NCBI GenBank assembly: GCA_020161315.1
Contig: JAIUOH010000008.1
Coordinates: 1 to 64,000 of the forward strand
Length of the DNA: 64,000 nucleotides
Direction of reading: 5' to 3'
DNA from: Actinomycetota bacterium
Lineage (GTDB): Bacteria; Actinomycetota; Actinomycetes; Actinomycetales; Microbacteriaceae
Both the position numbers and the translations under genes were made by a program. A model generated the notes under the pieces. It was given only the letters and a program-made list of their open reading frames with translations. It was not told the origin of the DNA and made no database searches. Positions 1 to 7,995 of this stretch are shown here, one piece after another; within the stretch, counting starts at the first letter, position 1, and each line of letters opens with the position of its first letter.

Positions 1-106
1 ACGCTGCCCGGGCGGAGGGTCGACAGATCAACGCAAAGGCACCCTGCGGGCCAATCGTAGAGAAGGGTCAGACCGCTCCGGCCGGGACTCCCCAATCCTT
101 GCGAGA

Positions 107-820
107 TCAGGTAGAAACAGACTGACAATCGTAGCTGTCACCAACGGTTCCCGTTGACGGGATCGCACCCAACTCCTCAACTCGGGAGGTGTAGACCGTC
201 GCCATATAGTTCGACCCGTGGTCTGAATGGTGGATCGCACCATCCAGGTCACCACCCAGCTGCCAGGCCGCCATCTCGAGCGCCTGCATCGGTAACACAT
301 CAGCCTTGAGTGTTGATGCGACGTTCCAGCCGACGATTCTGCGCGAGTACACGTCAGTCACGAACGAAACGTACGCGAACCCAGACCAAGTCGCCACATA
401 CGTGATGTCACACACGAGCAGCTGCTTCGGGCCAGCAGCGATGAACTGCCGCTCCACTTTGTCACCAGGCAGCCGATCCTTCGGGTTGCTCTTCGTGGTG
501 TACACCTTCTTCGAGCGATGTACGCCACGCACCCCAGCGAGTTTCATCAGGCGAGCAGTCTGATCGCGACCGATCACCCATCCCTCGCGCTGTAGCTTGG
601 CGTGCATTTTGCGTGCCCCATAGACGCTGTAGTTCTGCTTATGGAGCCGCTGTATCTCAGGCATCAATATCTCGTCACGAAGCTGGCGAGCAGAGGGCTG
701 ACGACGTTTTGCTGCTCGATACCCGCGTGAGGTGAGGAACCCACGAACTGCCGCCCGCAGGGTGCGGCAGAGGAACTCGACCCCGAAACGATCACGATAC
801 TCATCGATGAACCGAATCAT
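107..820 (-). pseudogene. IS3-family transposase OrfB, C-terminally truncated
   Basis: This is the DDE integrase-fold subunit that would cut and rejoin IS ends, normally made as an OrfAB frameshift fusion. Residues 1-90 carry the helical HTH_21-like region (RFIDEYRDRFGV, YGARKMHAKL). The rve catalytic core follows, with the first Asp in VCDITYV and the second in HSDHGSNY. The third catalytic residue, a Glu in the usual block after GDSYDNALAE, is absent: the frame runs from GDSYD straight into six unrelated residues and a stop. Full OrfB proteins are about 280-300 residues; this one has 231 recognisable. The ATG overlaps the orfA stop (ATGA). The protein should be inactive. Confidence 0.88.
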
Positions 821-1174
821 TTCGTTCGTGGCTGGTCGAGTTCCTTCGCGAAAAATATGCTCGCGGCTTTCAGGACCTCGTTCGCTTTACGCAGCTCATC
901 AACTTCACGTTGGAGTCGCCGGTTCTCAGCAGCCATGTCGGTAGTCACGCCGGGCTTACTGCCGGCATCGATCTGAGTTTGTCGATACCAGATCCGCAGC
1001 GTGTCGGGCGAGATGCCGAGCAGCCCGCCAACGTGTTTACTGGCCGCGTGGACGCTGCCACGCTCGGGCAGCGCTTCGGCGAGCATACGCAGTGCTCGGT
1101 CTTTGAAGTCTTGATCGTATGGTTTGGGCATGATGCTCCCTATCTTCCTAGATGAAAGATCGGAACTAAACCCA
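128..1174 (-). mobile_element. IS3-family insertion sequence, truncated at its transposase end
   Basis: The stretch holds orfA and a shortened orfB in the usual IS3 arrangement on the - strand. The orfA-side end lies between the orfA start (1131) and resumption of the SSB reading frame at 1178. I place it near 1174, because the - strand there begins TGGGTTTAG and IS3 ends normally start with TG. The other end is missing: transposase similarity stops at about 128, just after the GDSYD block, so no second inverted repeat can be paired. The copy has inserted into an SSB gene and later lost its left part, or recombined with something outside the window. Exact boundaries are inferred. Confidence 0.8.
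817..1131 (-). CDS. IS3-family transposase OrfA (HTH subunit)
   Basis: OrfA is the DNA-binding partner of the IS3 transposase. The 104-residue product begins MPKPYDQDFK. It has a helix-turn-helix (RALRMLAE ... LLGISPDTLRIWYRQ) and then a leucine-zipper-like coiled coil (AAENRRLQREVDELRKANEV) used for multimerisation. The open frame extends upstream to 1227, but those residues come from the flanking SSB gene read antisense, so I chose the ATG at 1131, which fits the family N-terminus. It ends in an ATGA overlap with orfB. OrfA looks intact although its partner is truncated, so the element cannot move on its own but might make a repressor-like OrfA. Confidence 0.87.
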   Translation of the reverse strand: MPKPYDQDFKDRALRMLAEALPERGSVHAASKHVGGLLGISPDTLRIWYRQTQIDAGSKPGVTTDMAAENRRLQREVDELRKANEVLKAASIFFAKELDQPRTK

Positions 1175-1177
1175 GGG

Positions 1178-1615
1178 CGAATCAACCACGCGAACGGGAT
1201 GCCGAAAGTGTATGCCCGGTACGGCATCGAGCACTACTCACGCGATCCCGAGACCGGGATCACGACGAGGCTGGAGCCGACCTTTCACACGTTCGTGGCC
1301 TACTGGGAGACCGCGGAACTGGTCGCTGCGCGATTCCGCAAGGGCGACTCGTTCATCGCCCAAGGTACGAAGAACGTGAACGACAAGACCGGCAAGGAGA
1401 GGTTCGAAGCGAAACGCATCGGCCACAACGCCTCCCGCACGCGCTACGAAGTCGACCGCAGCCCACGAGCGCGGCGCACCCACGGCGATCATACTCCGCC
1501 GGCTCCCACTCCCACGCTCACCCAGGAACAGGCCGCAGAAGCATCGGCCCCAGCACCGCAGCCGCCCGACCTGTACCGCCCTGCCGCTCCGGCTCCGCCG
1601 GTTCTCACACGCTAA
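1178..1615 (+). pseudogene. Single-stranded DNA-binding protein (mobile-element type), N-terminus lost to the IS
   Basis: The readable part resembles the SSB-like proteins carried on actinobacterial integrated elements. It keeps the later OB-fold strands (YARYGIEHYSRD, LEPTFHTFVAY, GDSFIAQG, EAKRIGHNASRTRYEVDR), then a disordered Pro/Ala/Thr-rich tail ending VLTR. The first OB-fold strands that should precede INHANGMPK are missing. They are replaced by IS sequence read antisense (ORF begins 1124), so the protein is broken at the IS junction. It lies 14 nt ahead of the next gene and was probably the first gene of this right-end module. Family assignment rests on these blocks from memory, not on a search. 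Confidence 0.75.
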
Positions 1616-1629
1616 CGAGAGCGACGGTC

Positions 1630-2241
1630 ATGAGCGCGCGCGAGCTTCCCGAGACCCCCGAAACGGCAGTCTCAGCAGACGACGCCTCTCAGGATCTTCC
1701 CCGCCTGGGCACGCCGGTCAGTGCGGGTGGACGGGTTCGGGGGTCTATCCGCCCGATCAACTGGAACCTCCTCACCAGCGATCAAGCTGAGATCGAGTGG
1801 CTGGAACTGAACTCGTGGGTGTCCTGGCTGAAACTGTCCTATGGGCTGACGCCCTCGGTGCTGCCACCGCTCTGGCACCGGCACCCGGAGTTGGTGTGGG
1901 AACTCTCCGCGCTGCACTGTCACTGGCTCGGCGCATACGATCCCGAGCAGCACGCCAGCGGGCCACTCACCTGGCACCGCGACTTCGCAGAAGCCCGCAC
2001 CCGGCTCCGCGAATGGGTACAAGCCTCCGGTACACGCATCGACCGCGACCGCCCGACGCGGCAGACCGCCTGGCCCGGTGACGCCCCGTTCCCGCCCGTG
2101 GAGGAATCCCCGATCCTCGACCGTGACGCCGACTTCGTGGAGTTCGTGAAAGCCGATGTCGCCTCGCGCCGAGCCGACGAGGACGCCTACTACCAGCTGA
2201 TCGCGGAGGAAGAAGCAAGGCGGGCTTCCAAGTCGACGTAA
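1630..2241 (+). CDS. Hypothetical protein of the integrated element
   Basis: This 203-residue soluble protein has no signal peptide or membrane segment. A low-complexity first 45 residues lead into a Trp-rich central region (WLELNSWVSWLKLSYGL, PPLWHRHPELVWELSALHCHW, SGPLTWHRDF, LREWVQ) and then an acidic C-terminal helix (EFVKADVASRRADEDAYYQLIAEEEA). The pattern of a tryptophan-rich helical core followed by a W-H-x-D-F segment is reminiscent of DUF4913-type proteins seen next to SSB and excisionase genes in actinobacterial elements. That link is from recall and weak. It sits between the broken ssb and the excisionase, all on + with short gaps, so co-transcription is likely. Function unknown. 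Confidence 0.7.
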   Translation: MSARELPETPETAVSADDASQDLPRLGTPVSAGGRVRGSIRPINWNLLTSDQAEIEWLELNSWVSWLKLSYGLTPSVLPPLWHRHPELVWELSALHCHWLGAYDPEQHASGPLTWHRDFAEARTRLREWVQASGTRIDRDRPTRQTAWPGDAPFPPVEESPILDRDADFVEFVKADVASRRADEDAYYQLIAEEEARRASKST

Positions 2242-2273
2242 CCCGTGAAGCCAGCAACACGAGAGGAAAGAGC

Positions 2274-2471
2274 ATGACCGAGGCAACTACCCAGACGGAC
2301 TACCTCACCCGCGCCGAGGCCGCCGCTCGATGCCGGGTGCCGTTGCCGACATTCGACAAGCTGCGCCGTGAGGGACTGATCCCTGAGCCGGATGCCGAGG
2401 TTGGCAAGCACAAGCTCTGGCGCGCTGACACAATCGACGAGTTCCTAGAGGTCGGCGGAACGAGACGCTGA
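2274..2471 (+). CDS. AlpA/excisionase-like helix-turn-helix protein
   Basis: This 65-residue product is almost entirely one winged-helix/MerR-like DNA-binding domain (YLTRAEAAARCRVPLPTFDKLRREGLIPEPDAEVGKHKLWRADTIDEFL), the fold of AlpA-family regulators and recombination directionality factors. AGGAAAG eight bases before the ATG is a reasonable ribosome-binding site. Its stop overlaps the integrase start by one base (TGATG). Small HTH proteins coupled directly to a tyrosine integrase usually act as excisionases, biasing the integrase toward excision or regulating it. That role is inferred from position and size. Confidence 0.82.
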   Translation: MTEATTQTDYLTRAEAAARCRVPLPTFDKLRREGLIPEPDAEVGKHKLWRADTIDEFLEVGGTRR

Positions 2472-3760
2472 TGGCTGGCCGACCGTCGAACAGTTCCCCG
2501 GTGCGGGTCGATCCGAACACGGGTCGCCCACTGCCGGAGGGGATACGTTGGCGGGCGGATCGCAACCGCTATCAGATTCGAGTGACGGTCACCGATCTGG
2601 CGGGGAACAAGCAGCACCGATCCCGCATGTTCCTCACGCTCGCGGAAGCGAAGCGCGAGCTTGCGAAAGAGGTATCGGGGCGCAACCCGAACGCGGGTAT
2701 GACGCTCGAACAGTGGCATGAACGGTACTGGCCTGCGGTCGCTGCCTCAGTGCGGCCCGGCACCGCGCGCGGCTACGCGGTGTCCTGGCGCAAGCGCGTG
2801 CGACCGACGCTCGGGCACAAGAAGCTCGAAGACATCACCTCGCCGCTCATCGAATCGGCAATGGTGTCGTGGGCGGGTTCGCCCTCAATCAAGGTCGATT
2901 CGCTCGCGGTGCTCAGCCGCCTACTCGACGGTGCGCGGCGGGCGCGGATCATCGACTTCAACCCGGCGCGCGAGGTGAGACGCCCCACCCAGGATCAATC
3001 GATGTCGCCCACCTCGCGGGCACTCACGGTAAAGCAGATCACCAAGATGCTCGACCTCATCCCCGAGGGCGTCTACCGTCGCTATGCCGCTGCACTCGTG
3101 TTCACGGGCATGCGCGCAGGCGAGGCCACCGCGATGCGGGTGCGCGACGCCGACCTGAAACGTAATATCGTCCGCGTCAGTCGTAGCTTCTCGCCGGGCA
3201 AGAATGGCGAACTGATCGAGCAGAGCCCGAAGAGCCACAAGGAACGAGAGGTGCCGATCATCAAGGCGTTCCGCCCGTTCGTGGTCGAGGCGGCCAAGGG
3301 CAAGGAACCCGACGATCTGCTGTGGGCTGGGGCGAACGGCGGCAGGCTCACCGCACGGAACTTCCGCCGCGCGGTCGAGTGGGAGAAGATCAAGACCGCG
3401 TTACGCCGCCCCGATCTGCGTGTGCACGATCTCCGGCATACGTTCGCCACGATCCTGTTCGACGCCGGAGCCTCGGCACCCGACGTTCAGGCGGTGCTCG
3501 GGCACTCCAGCCTCCAGGTCACCGAGCGCTACTCGCGAGCACGCGAGGGAGTCGCGAAGCGTGCCGGATCGGTGCTCGACAGCTTGTTCGATCCCGACGA
3601 GCCTCAGCCGAAGAAGAACGGTAAGAAACCTGGCGCGAAAGAATCACGCCGCAGCCGTGCAACGCCGAACCCCTACGACCCATTCAGCAATCCGTTCGGC
3701 ACCACGGGGCTAGGAAATGGCCCAAGAATGGCCCAAGGTCCCGGTCCGCTCGGCCGATGA
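2471..3760 (+). CDS. Tyrosine-type site-specific integrase
   Basis: The 429-residue recombinase would insert and excise the element at the adjacent tRNA. It has an Arg/Lys-rich arm-binding N-terminus (residues about 15-65), a SAM-like core-binding domain (EQWHERYWPAVAAS ... LEDITSPLIE, about 80-150), and a catalytic domain (about 180-370). The catalytic residues are visible: Arg in FTGMRAGEA, the HDLRHTF (HxxR) box, His in LGHSSLQ, and the nucleophile Tyr in VTERYSRA. A Lys/Pro-rich tail of about 55 residues follows. The gene ends 115 nt before the 3' end of tRNA-Phe, the usual geometry for a tRNA-targeting integrase. It appears intact although the IS has damaged the rest of the module. Confidence 0.93.
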   Translation: MAGRPSNSSPVRVDPNTGRPLPEGIRWRADRNRYQIRVTVTDLAGNKQHRSRMFLTLAEAKRELAKEVSGRNPNAGMTLEQWHERYWPAVAASVRPGTARGYAVSWRKRVRPTLGHKKLEDITSPLIESAMVSWAGSPSIKVDSLAVLSRLLDGARRARIIDFNPAREVRRPTQDQSMSPTSRALTVKQITKMLDLIPEGVYRRYAAALVFTGMRAGEATAMRVRDADLKRNIVRVSRSFSPGKNGELIEQSPKSHKEREVPIIKAFRPFVVEAAKGKEPDDLLWAGANGGRLTARNFRRAVEWEKIKTALRRPDLRVHDLRHTFATILFDAGASAPDVQAVLGHSSLQVTERYSRAREGVAKRAGSVLDSLFDPDEPQPKKNGKKPGAKESRRSRATPNPYDPFSNPFGTTGLGNGPRMAQGPGPLGR

Positions 3761-3830
3761 GCCTCATGAGCGCCTTGACAGCGTCGCTTCGAGCAGACAT
3801 CAGAGGCCTCAGAAACCACGGCTGAACAGG

Positions 3831-3873
3831 GAAAACAAAAGAACCCCCGCAAGTAGAAGCCTTGCGAGGGTTC
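3831..3873 (-). terminator. Intrinsic terminator after tRNA-Phe
   Basis: On the - strand, starting 2 nt beyond the tRNA 3' end, GAACCC and CGCAAG arms separated by one mismatch pair across a 7-nt loop. The stem is followed by TTTTGTTTTC. This is a standard rho-independent terminator for the tRNA. Confidence 0.8.
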
Positions 3874-3875
3874 AG

Positions 3876-3948
3876 TGGCTCCGACCGGCATCGATCCGGT
3901 GACCTTTCGATTTTCAGTCGAACGCTCTACCAACTGAGCTACAGAGCC
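3876..3948 (-). tRNA. tRNA-Phe (GAA)
   Basis: On the - strand a full cloverleaf can be folded: acceptor GGCTCTG/CGGAGCC, D-arm GCTC...GAGC, anticodon stem TTCGA/TCGAA with loop CTGAAAA (anticodon GAA), and T-arm ACCGG/CCGGT. CCA is not encoded. Its 3' end faces the integrase gene, making it the probable attachment target of the element. Confidence 0.97.
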
Positions 3949-3980
3949 AGGTGACTTACTTTGAACAAGACAGCCACCGG

Positions 3981-4018
3981 AGATAAAGAAACCCTTCCAG
4001 GGAAGGGTTTCTTTATCT
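3981..4018 (-). terminator. Perfect 18-bp hairpin between tRNA-Asp and tRNA-Phe
   Basis: Two perfectly complementary 18-nt arms (3981-3998 and 4001-4018; AGATAAAGAAACCCTTCC and its complement) are separated by only 2 nt. It starts immediately after the CCA of tRNA-Asp on the - strand. The stem itself is A/T-rich at its base, so it can act as a terminator or as a tRNA 3'-processing structure. Confidence 0.75.
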
Positions 4019-4095
4019 TGGCGACCCTGACGGGACTTGAACCCGCGACCTCCGCCGTGACAGGGCGGCGCGCTAACCAACTGCGCCACAGGGCC
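4019..4095 (-). tRNA. tRNA-Asp (GTC)
   Basis: On the - strand the acceptor GGCCCTG pairs with CAGGGTC. The D-loop carries AGTTGGTTAGC, the anticodon loop CTGTCAC gives GTC, and the T-arm is GCGGG/CCCGT-type with GTTCAAGTC. Discriminator G is followed by an encoded CCA. Confidence 0.97.
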
Positions 4096-4122
4096 ATGTT
4101 CTATTTAATTGTTTTGGTAGCT

Positions 4123-4198
4123 TGGTGACCCCAACGGGATTCGAACCCGTGCTGCCGCCGTGAAAGGGCGGTGTCCTAGGCCACTAAACGATGGGGCC
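4123..4198 (-). tRNA. tRNA-Glu (TTC)
   Basis: On the - strand the acceptor GGCCCCA pairs with TGGGGTC. The anticodon loop CTTTCAC gives TTC, and the T-loop GTTCGAATC is canonical. Discriminator A is followed by an encoded CCA. It leads the Glu-Asp-Phe transcription order. Confidence 0.97.
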
Positions 4199-4722
4199 GT
4201 TGGCACTTTCGCGCCGTGGGCTACCGAGAGTTAAGCTTACGATGAAGTTGACGGGCGATGCAAATCGACGCACGAATTTGTTTTCACACACCTCAAAAAT
4301 GGCTTAATTACGCCATTCCTTGAAGCACGCTTCGGTGTGTCGCGATCCTCGCAGAGAGCAATACTTGCGAATGAATGGGCGCAATAATTGAGCAAGAAGT
4401 TCAGCAGCTCGAAACTCCGGGCGTGTCTAGTTCGCTCTTCCCGGCAAGCTCGATGAGCGAGCACCGCAAAGTCTCTTACTTCGACAGGGCCCCTGAGCTT
4501 GTCGAAGAACTCGATGAGCGGAACAGGGCGGGCACGGGGTTTTAGATCGTGCGCATGGCCGGGCCTGGCGGGAGCGAGCGCAGCTCGCGGATGGATCTGC
4601 GCGCGATCTGAAACCCCGTGGTCGCTCAGCAAAGCAGACCCCCAAGTTCATCTCGACAAGCTCGATGAACGAACGTCACAAAGCCGCTCGTCTAGACAAG
4701 CTCGACAAGCGAGCGACAGCGC
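4199..4722. repeat. Gene-free 524-nt stretch with dispersed TCGACAAGCTCGATGAGCG-type repeats
   Basis: No open frame here looks like a protein. The first 180 nt are A/T-richer than the surroundings and probably hold the promoter of the tRNA cluster. The rest contains several copies of a short repeat built on TCGACAAGCTCGATGARCGA: one near 4444-4461, an inverted pair at 4479-4486/4500-4507 (CTTCGACA...TGTCGAAG) followed by another copy, and two closely spaced copies at about 4653-4676 and 4691-4714. The same motif occurs inside the sortase genes at 51.7, 53.3 and 54.2 kb. Repeats of this kind (TTCGACAAGCTCA...) are, from general knowledge, scattered through many Microbacteriaceae genomes. Their function is unknown. 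Confidence 0.75.
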
Positions 4723-5004
4723 CTAGTAGCCGCCGAGCGCGCGCTGCACGCGCTGCAGCGAGATATTCTCGTGCAGCATGACACCCTGGCCGGTGCGCTG
4801 CTCAAAGTTGAAGCCGAGCTTGCCCTGCACGAGCATGCCGATCAGATACGGCTCAAGCGGGTTCCAAAGCACCCACGTGGGCTGACCCTTCGAGTTGTTT
4901 CCCAAAAACGTGACTTCGATCTCACGATTGCCGACGCGCTGGACCGAGGGAACCATTGCACGCGTCGACAGCGTCACATCGCCCGACTGCTGCATACCGC
5001 TCAT
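4723..5004 (-). CDS. Small conserved-looking hypothetical protein
   Basis: This 93-residue soluble protein (MSGMQQSGDV ... RVQRALGGY) has no signal peptide. Its centre looks like a compact beta-barrel (RAMVPSVQRVGNREIEVTFLGN, PTWVLWNPLEPYLIGMLVQGKLGF), followed by a polar helix (HENISLQRVQRALGG). I recognise no family. The start at 5004 is supported by a -10-like TAGGAT placed exactly 6 nt upstream with no Shine-Dalgarno, which suggests a leaderless transcript. An internal ATG three codons later is the alternative. It is followed by the gene-free repeat region. Confidence 0.65.
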   Translation of the reverse strand: MSGMQQSGDVTLSTRAMVPSVQRVGNREIEVTFLGNNSKGQPTWVLWNPLEPYLIGMLVQGKLGFNFEQRTGQGVMLHENISLQRVQRALGGY

Positions 5005-5047
5005 GCATCGATCCTAGCCAATCACAGATGTGAACGCACCACAGAAG

Positions 5048-6364
5048 TTACGCCCCGGCGAAGAAGCTGCCCGCGACCCGCGCGAGCCCGTGCAGATCGT
5101 CGACGTGCACCAGCTCACGCACCGAGTGCATCGACAGCAGCGGCACGCCCGCATCGAGCGTGCGCATGCCCAGGCGAGTCGCGGTGAGCGGCCCGATGGT
5201 CGAGCCGCACGGCACCGAGTTGTTCGATACAAATACCTGCGAGGGTACGTCAGCGTGCTCGCAGAGCCGCTGCCAGAGTGCCTCACCGTGCGCATCGGTT
5301 GCGTAGCGTTGGTTTGCATTGACCTTGAGCATCGGCCCGCCACCCGCGAGCGGGTGCACATGGGGGTCGTGCTTCTCGGCGTAGTTCGGGTGCACCGAGT
5401 GGCCGGCGTCTGCCGAGAGGCACCACGACTGCGACATCGCCCGCGCGGCATCCTCGACCGACGCGCCCAGCCCCACGCGCAGCCGCACGATCACGTCCTC
5501 AAGAAACGGCCCGCACGCACCCGAGCGCGTCTCAGAACCGAGCTCTTCGTGATCAAACGCGGCGAGCATTGCAATCGTGTCGTCAGCCACGGCCTCGCCT
5601 GAAGCAGCCGCAATCAGCGCAACGAGCCCGGCATACACCGAGCTCAAGTTATCGAGCCGAGGCGACGCCAACAGCTCCGAAGAAGCACCGAGCAGCGCAG
5701 GCTGCTGCGTATCTACGAGCCGCACATCGGCACCGGCAATGTCAGATACAGCGATGCCCGCGGCAGAAGCGAGCAGTTCCCCCACCGATGCGCTGCCCAT
5801 GCCGATCACCGGCTGCATGTGGCGTTGCCGATCCAACGTAATGCCGTTACCAGCGTCGCGATCGAGGTGAATCGCGAGCATCGGAACCCGCGCAACAGCC
5901 TCGGTGCGCACCAGGTGCTCGCGGCCATCGCCGGTCACGAGTCGACCGGCGATCGCGAGGTCGCGATCGAACCAGGTGGTCAGCAGCGGCCCACCATAGA
6001 CCTCGACGCCCACCTGCGCCCAGCCCTGCGCACTGAAATCTGGCTGCGGCTTCAGCACGAGGCCCGGCGAATCGGTGTGGCAGCCGAGCACGCGCACGGG
6101 GCTGCCCGCGCCTACCCCTGAGCCGGCACGCCACGCAATAATCGCGCCGTCGCGCACCACGAACGCCCCCGTGCCAGCTTCGAGAGCGGGCCACGTATCG
6201 GCCTCGTGCAACTCGACAAACCCAGCTGCGGCAAGCATTGCGGCAGCGTTGTGCGCCGCGTGATACGACGTCGGCGAGGCTGTCACAAATTCGGCAAAGC
6301 CATCAATGTATTCGTCGCGCGCGGCGGAAGAAGCGGTCAGCTGGTGCGAGAGCGAGGCAGGCAT
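5048..6364 (-). CDS. apeB: M18-family aspartyl aminopeptidase
   Basis: The 438-residue cytosolic zinc exopeptidase removes N-terminal acidic (Asp/Glu) residues from peptides. Family blocks are clear: SYHAAHNAAAMLAAAGFVEL at the N-terminus, GCHTDSPGL with the first metal His/Asp, YGGPLLTTWFDRDL, HLDRDAG, SPRLDNLSSVYA with the bridging Asp, FDHEELGS with the catalytic Glu pair, SADAGHSVHPNY, and SMHSVRELVHVDDL with the C-terminal metal His. Length is normal for M18. It is transcribed alone, between the small hypothetical gene and a strong terminator that ends pepA. It complements the M17 enzyme next door in peptide turnover. Confidence 0.93.
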   Translation of the reverse strand: MPASLSHQLTASSAARDEYIDGFAEFVTASPTSYHAAHNAAAMLAAAGFVELHEADTWPALEAGTGAFVVRDGAIIAWRAGSGVGAGSPVRVLGCHTDSPGLVLKPQPDFSAQGWAQVGVEVYGGPLLTTWFDRDLAIAGRLVTGDGREHLVRTEAVARVPMLAIHLDRDAGNGITLDRQRHMQPVIGMGSASVGELLASAAGIAVSDIAGADVRLVDTQQPALLGASSELLASPRLDNLSSVYAGLVALIAAASGEAVADDTIAMLAAFDHEELGSETRSGACGPFLEDVIVRLRVGLGASVEDAARAMSQSWCLSADAGHSVHPNYAEKHDPHVHPLAGGGPMLKVNANQRYATDAHGEALWQRLCEHADVPSQVFVSNNSVPCGSTIGPLTATRLGMRTLDAGVPLLSMHSVRELVHVDDLHGLARVAGSFFAGA

Positions 6365-6382
6365 GCCTTAATCAAAGCACGC

Positions 6383-6425
6383 AAAAAGAGGATCCCCGCC
6401 GAGACTCGTCGGCGGGGATCCTCTT
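6383..6425 (-). terminator. Strong terminator after pepA
   Basis: Perfect 17-bp arms AAGAGGATCCCCGCCGA (6386-6402) and their complement (6409-6425) flank a 6-nt loop. On the - strand they are followed by a T run (CTTTTTGCG). It lies 8 nt after the pepA stop and insulates apeB. Confidence 0.93.
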
Positions 6426-6433
6426 CGGTGAAA

Positions 6434-7960
6434 CTAGTCTTGCGACGGCTTCTCAAACGCGGTCGCGAACTCAGCCAGCAGTCGAGCACCAAAGCCGGTC
6501 GAACCGTTCGAGCGCCAAACATCGTCGCGCTCGACCTCCATCGTTGCGGCGATGTCGATGTGGCCCCACGGCACATCGTCTACGAACTCGTTGAGGAACA
6601 GCGCCGCGGTGATCGCACCAGCGTAAGTGCCACCGATATTCGAGAGATCGGCAATGTTCGACTTCAGCTGCTCACGGTAGCGGTCATCGAGCGGCAGGCG
6701 CCAGACTCGCTCATCGGTGACCTCAGCCGCGGTCGCAAGCTGTGCGGCAATCTGGTCGTTGTTCGCGAGGGTTGCCGCGGTGCCGAGGCCGAGCGCCATC
6801 ATCGCGTTGCCGGTGAGCGTCGCGATGTCGACGATCGCGTCAGGGCGGTGCGCTTCTTCGGTCGCAAGCACGATGCCGTCTGCGAGCACGAGGCGACCCT
6901 CTGCGTCGGTGTTCTTCACCTCGACAGTCTTGCCGCCACGAATCGTGAGCACATCGCCGACCTTCGTTGCGTTGCCCGAAAGCATGTTGTCGGTGCACAT
7001 CATCCAACCGGTGACAATGCTCGTTGTGCCGAGCTCACTCAGCGCGGTCATCGAGGCCAGCACAGCGCCCGCCCCCATCATGTCCATCTTCATGCTGCCC
7101 ATCGCGTGGGTAGGCTTCAGGCTGATTCCGCCCGAGTCAAACATGATGCCCTTTCCGACGAGCGCGAGGTGCGGGGTCGCGTCGGTCGCACCCTCGGGGG
7201 TGTAGCGCAGCTTCACCATGCGCGGTTCTTCGGCGCTGCCTGCGTTCACGCCGAGCAGGCCGCCAAGGCCCAGCTCCATGATCGCTGCGCGGTCGAACAC
7301 CTCAACTTCGAGGCCGGTCTGCCCACCGAGCTTCACCGCGAGGTCTGCAAGGTTCACCGCGTTCAGGTGGCGACCGGGGGCGTTCCCCAGGTCACGCGCG
7401 AGGCCAGCGATGCGAGCGAGCACGAGGCCGCGGTCGATGCCCTGCTGCGCCGCCTCACGGTCGCCCTCGGCAACAGCGATGGTCAGGGTTTCAATCAGTA
7501 CGTTCTTTGCCTCGCTTTTGAGCGGCTCGAAGCGATAGCGGGCGAGGATCGCGCCCTCGGTTGCGGCAAGCGCCGCCTCGCGCGCGTCGAGACCCGCGGC
7601 AATAACGCCCCCGAGGTCGATCGCGAGCGTTGCCGACTCGTTTGCGGCGCGGGTGAAGTTTGCGACCGCGTCACGCAGGGTCGCCGCGGTGAAGGGCTCT
7701 TTGCCCGCACCGACGAAGACCACGAGGGTGTCGCCCGGGTTGCGCAGCGTCTGGCCGCTCTTGCCGGTGAACCCGGCCGCGGCAAGCTCGTCGCGGGTCA
7801 ACCCCGAGACGCACTCGCACGAGGGCAGATCGCCCTCGGCAGAGATGAAGCAGGCGCGCGCGGCCGCAGCGTCGAGGTCGGCTGCTGAGCCGAGCACGAC
7901 CTGGGTCTGGTGTGCGAGCGAGGGGGCGGGATCGAAAGACGGGTCAATCACAACAGTCAT
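6434..7960 (-). CDS. pepA: Leucyl aminopeptidase (M17)
   Basis: The 508-residue bimetallic zinc/manganese aminopeptidase forms cytosolic hexamers and frees N-terminal Leu and other residues. The C-terminal catalytic domain shows VGKGIMFDSGGISLKP (metal Lys/Asp), MKMDMMGAGAVL (metal Asp), NTDAEGRLVLADG (signature NTDAEGRL with catalytic Arg and metal Asp/Glu) and IATLTGNAM. The N-terminal 170 residues are the variable macro-like domain. The open frame reaches 8113, but those extra 51 residues are Arg-rich noise. ATG at 7960 has a -10-like TAGGCT exactly 7 nt upstream, consistent with a leaderless start. The strong terminator lies just downstream. Confidence 0.95.
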   Translation of the reverse strand: MTVVIDPSFDPAPSLAHQTQVVLGSAADLDAAAARACFISAEGDLPSCECVSGLTRDELAAAGFTGKSGQTLRNPGDTLVVFVGAGKEPFTAATLRDAVANFTRAANESATLAIDLGGVIAAGLDAREAALAATEGAILARYRFEPLKSEAKNVLIETLTIAVAEGDREAAQQGIDRGLVLARIAGLARDLGNAPGRHLNAVNLADLAVKLGGQTGLEVEVFDRAAIMELGLGGLLGVNAGSAEEPRMVKLRYTPEGATDATPHLALVGKGIMFDSGGISLKPTHAMGSMKMDMMGAGAVLASMTALSELGTTSIVTGWMMCTDNMLSGNATKVGDVLTIRGGKTVEVKNTDAEGRLVLADGIVLATEEAHRPDAIVDIATLTGNAMMALGLGTAATLANNDQIAAQLATAAEVTDERVWRLPLDDRYREQLKSNIADLSNIGGTYAGAITAALFLNEFVDDVPWGHIDIAATMEVERDDVWRSNGSTGFGARLLAEFATAFEKPSQD

Positions 7961-7995
7961 GCGCTCAAGCCTAGTCGGGCTACCTCTGCGCCCGC

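Noticed and set aside
817..840. Programmed -1 frameshift site joining orfA and orfB
   Set aside because: No convincing slippery heptamer at the overlap; only the ATGA coupling is clear, and orfB is truncated anyway.
6206..7888. 560-codon open frame on + across pepA
   Set aside because: Antisense shadow of the M17 gene: Arg/His-rich, no domain, common in high-GC DNA.
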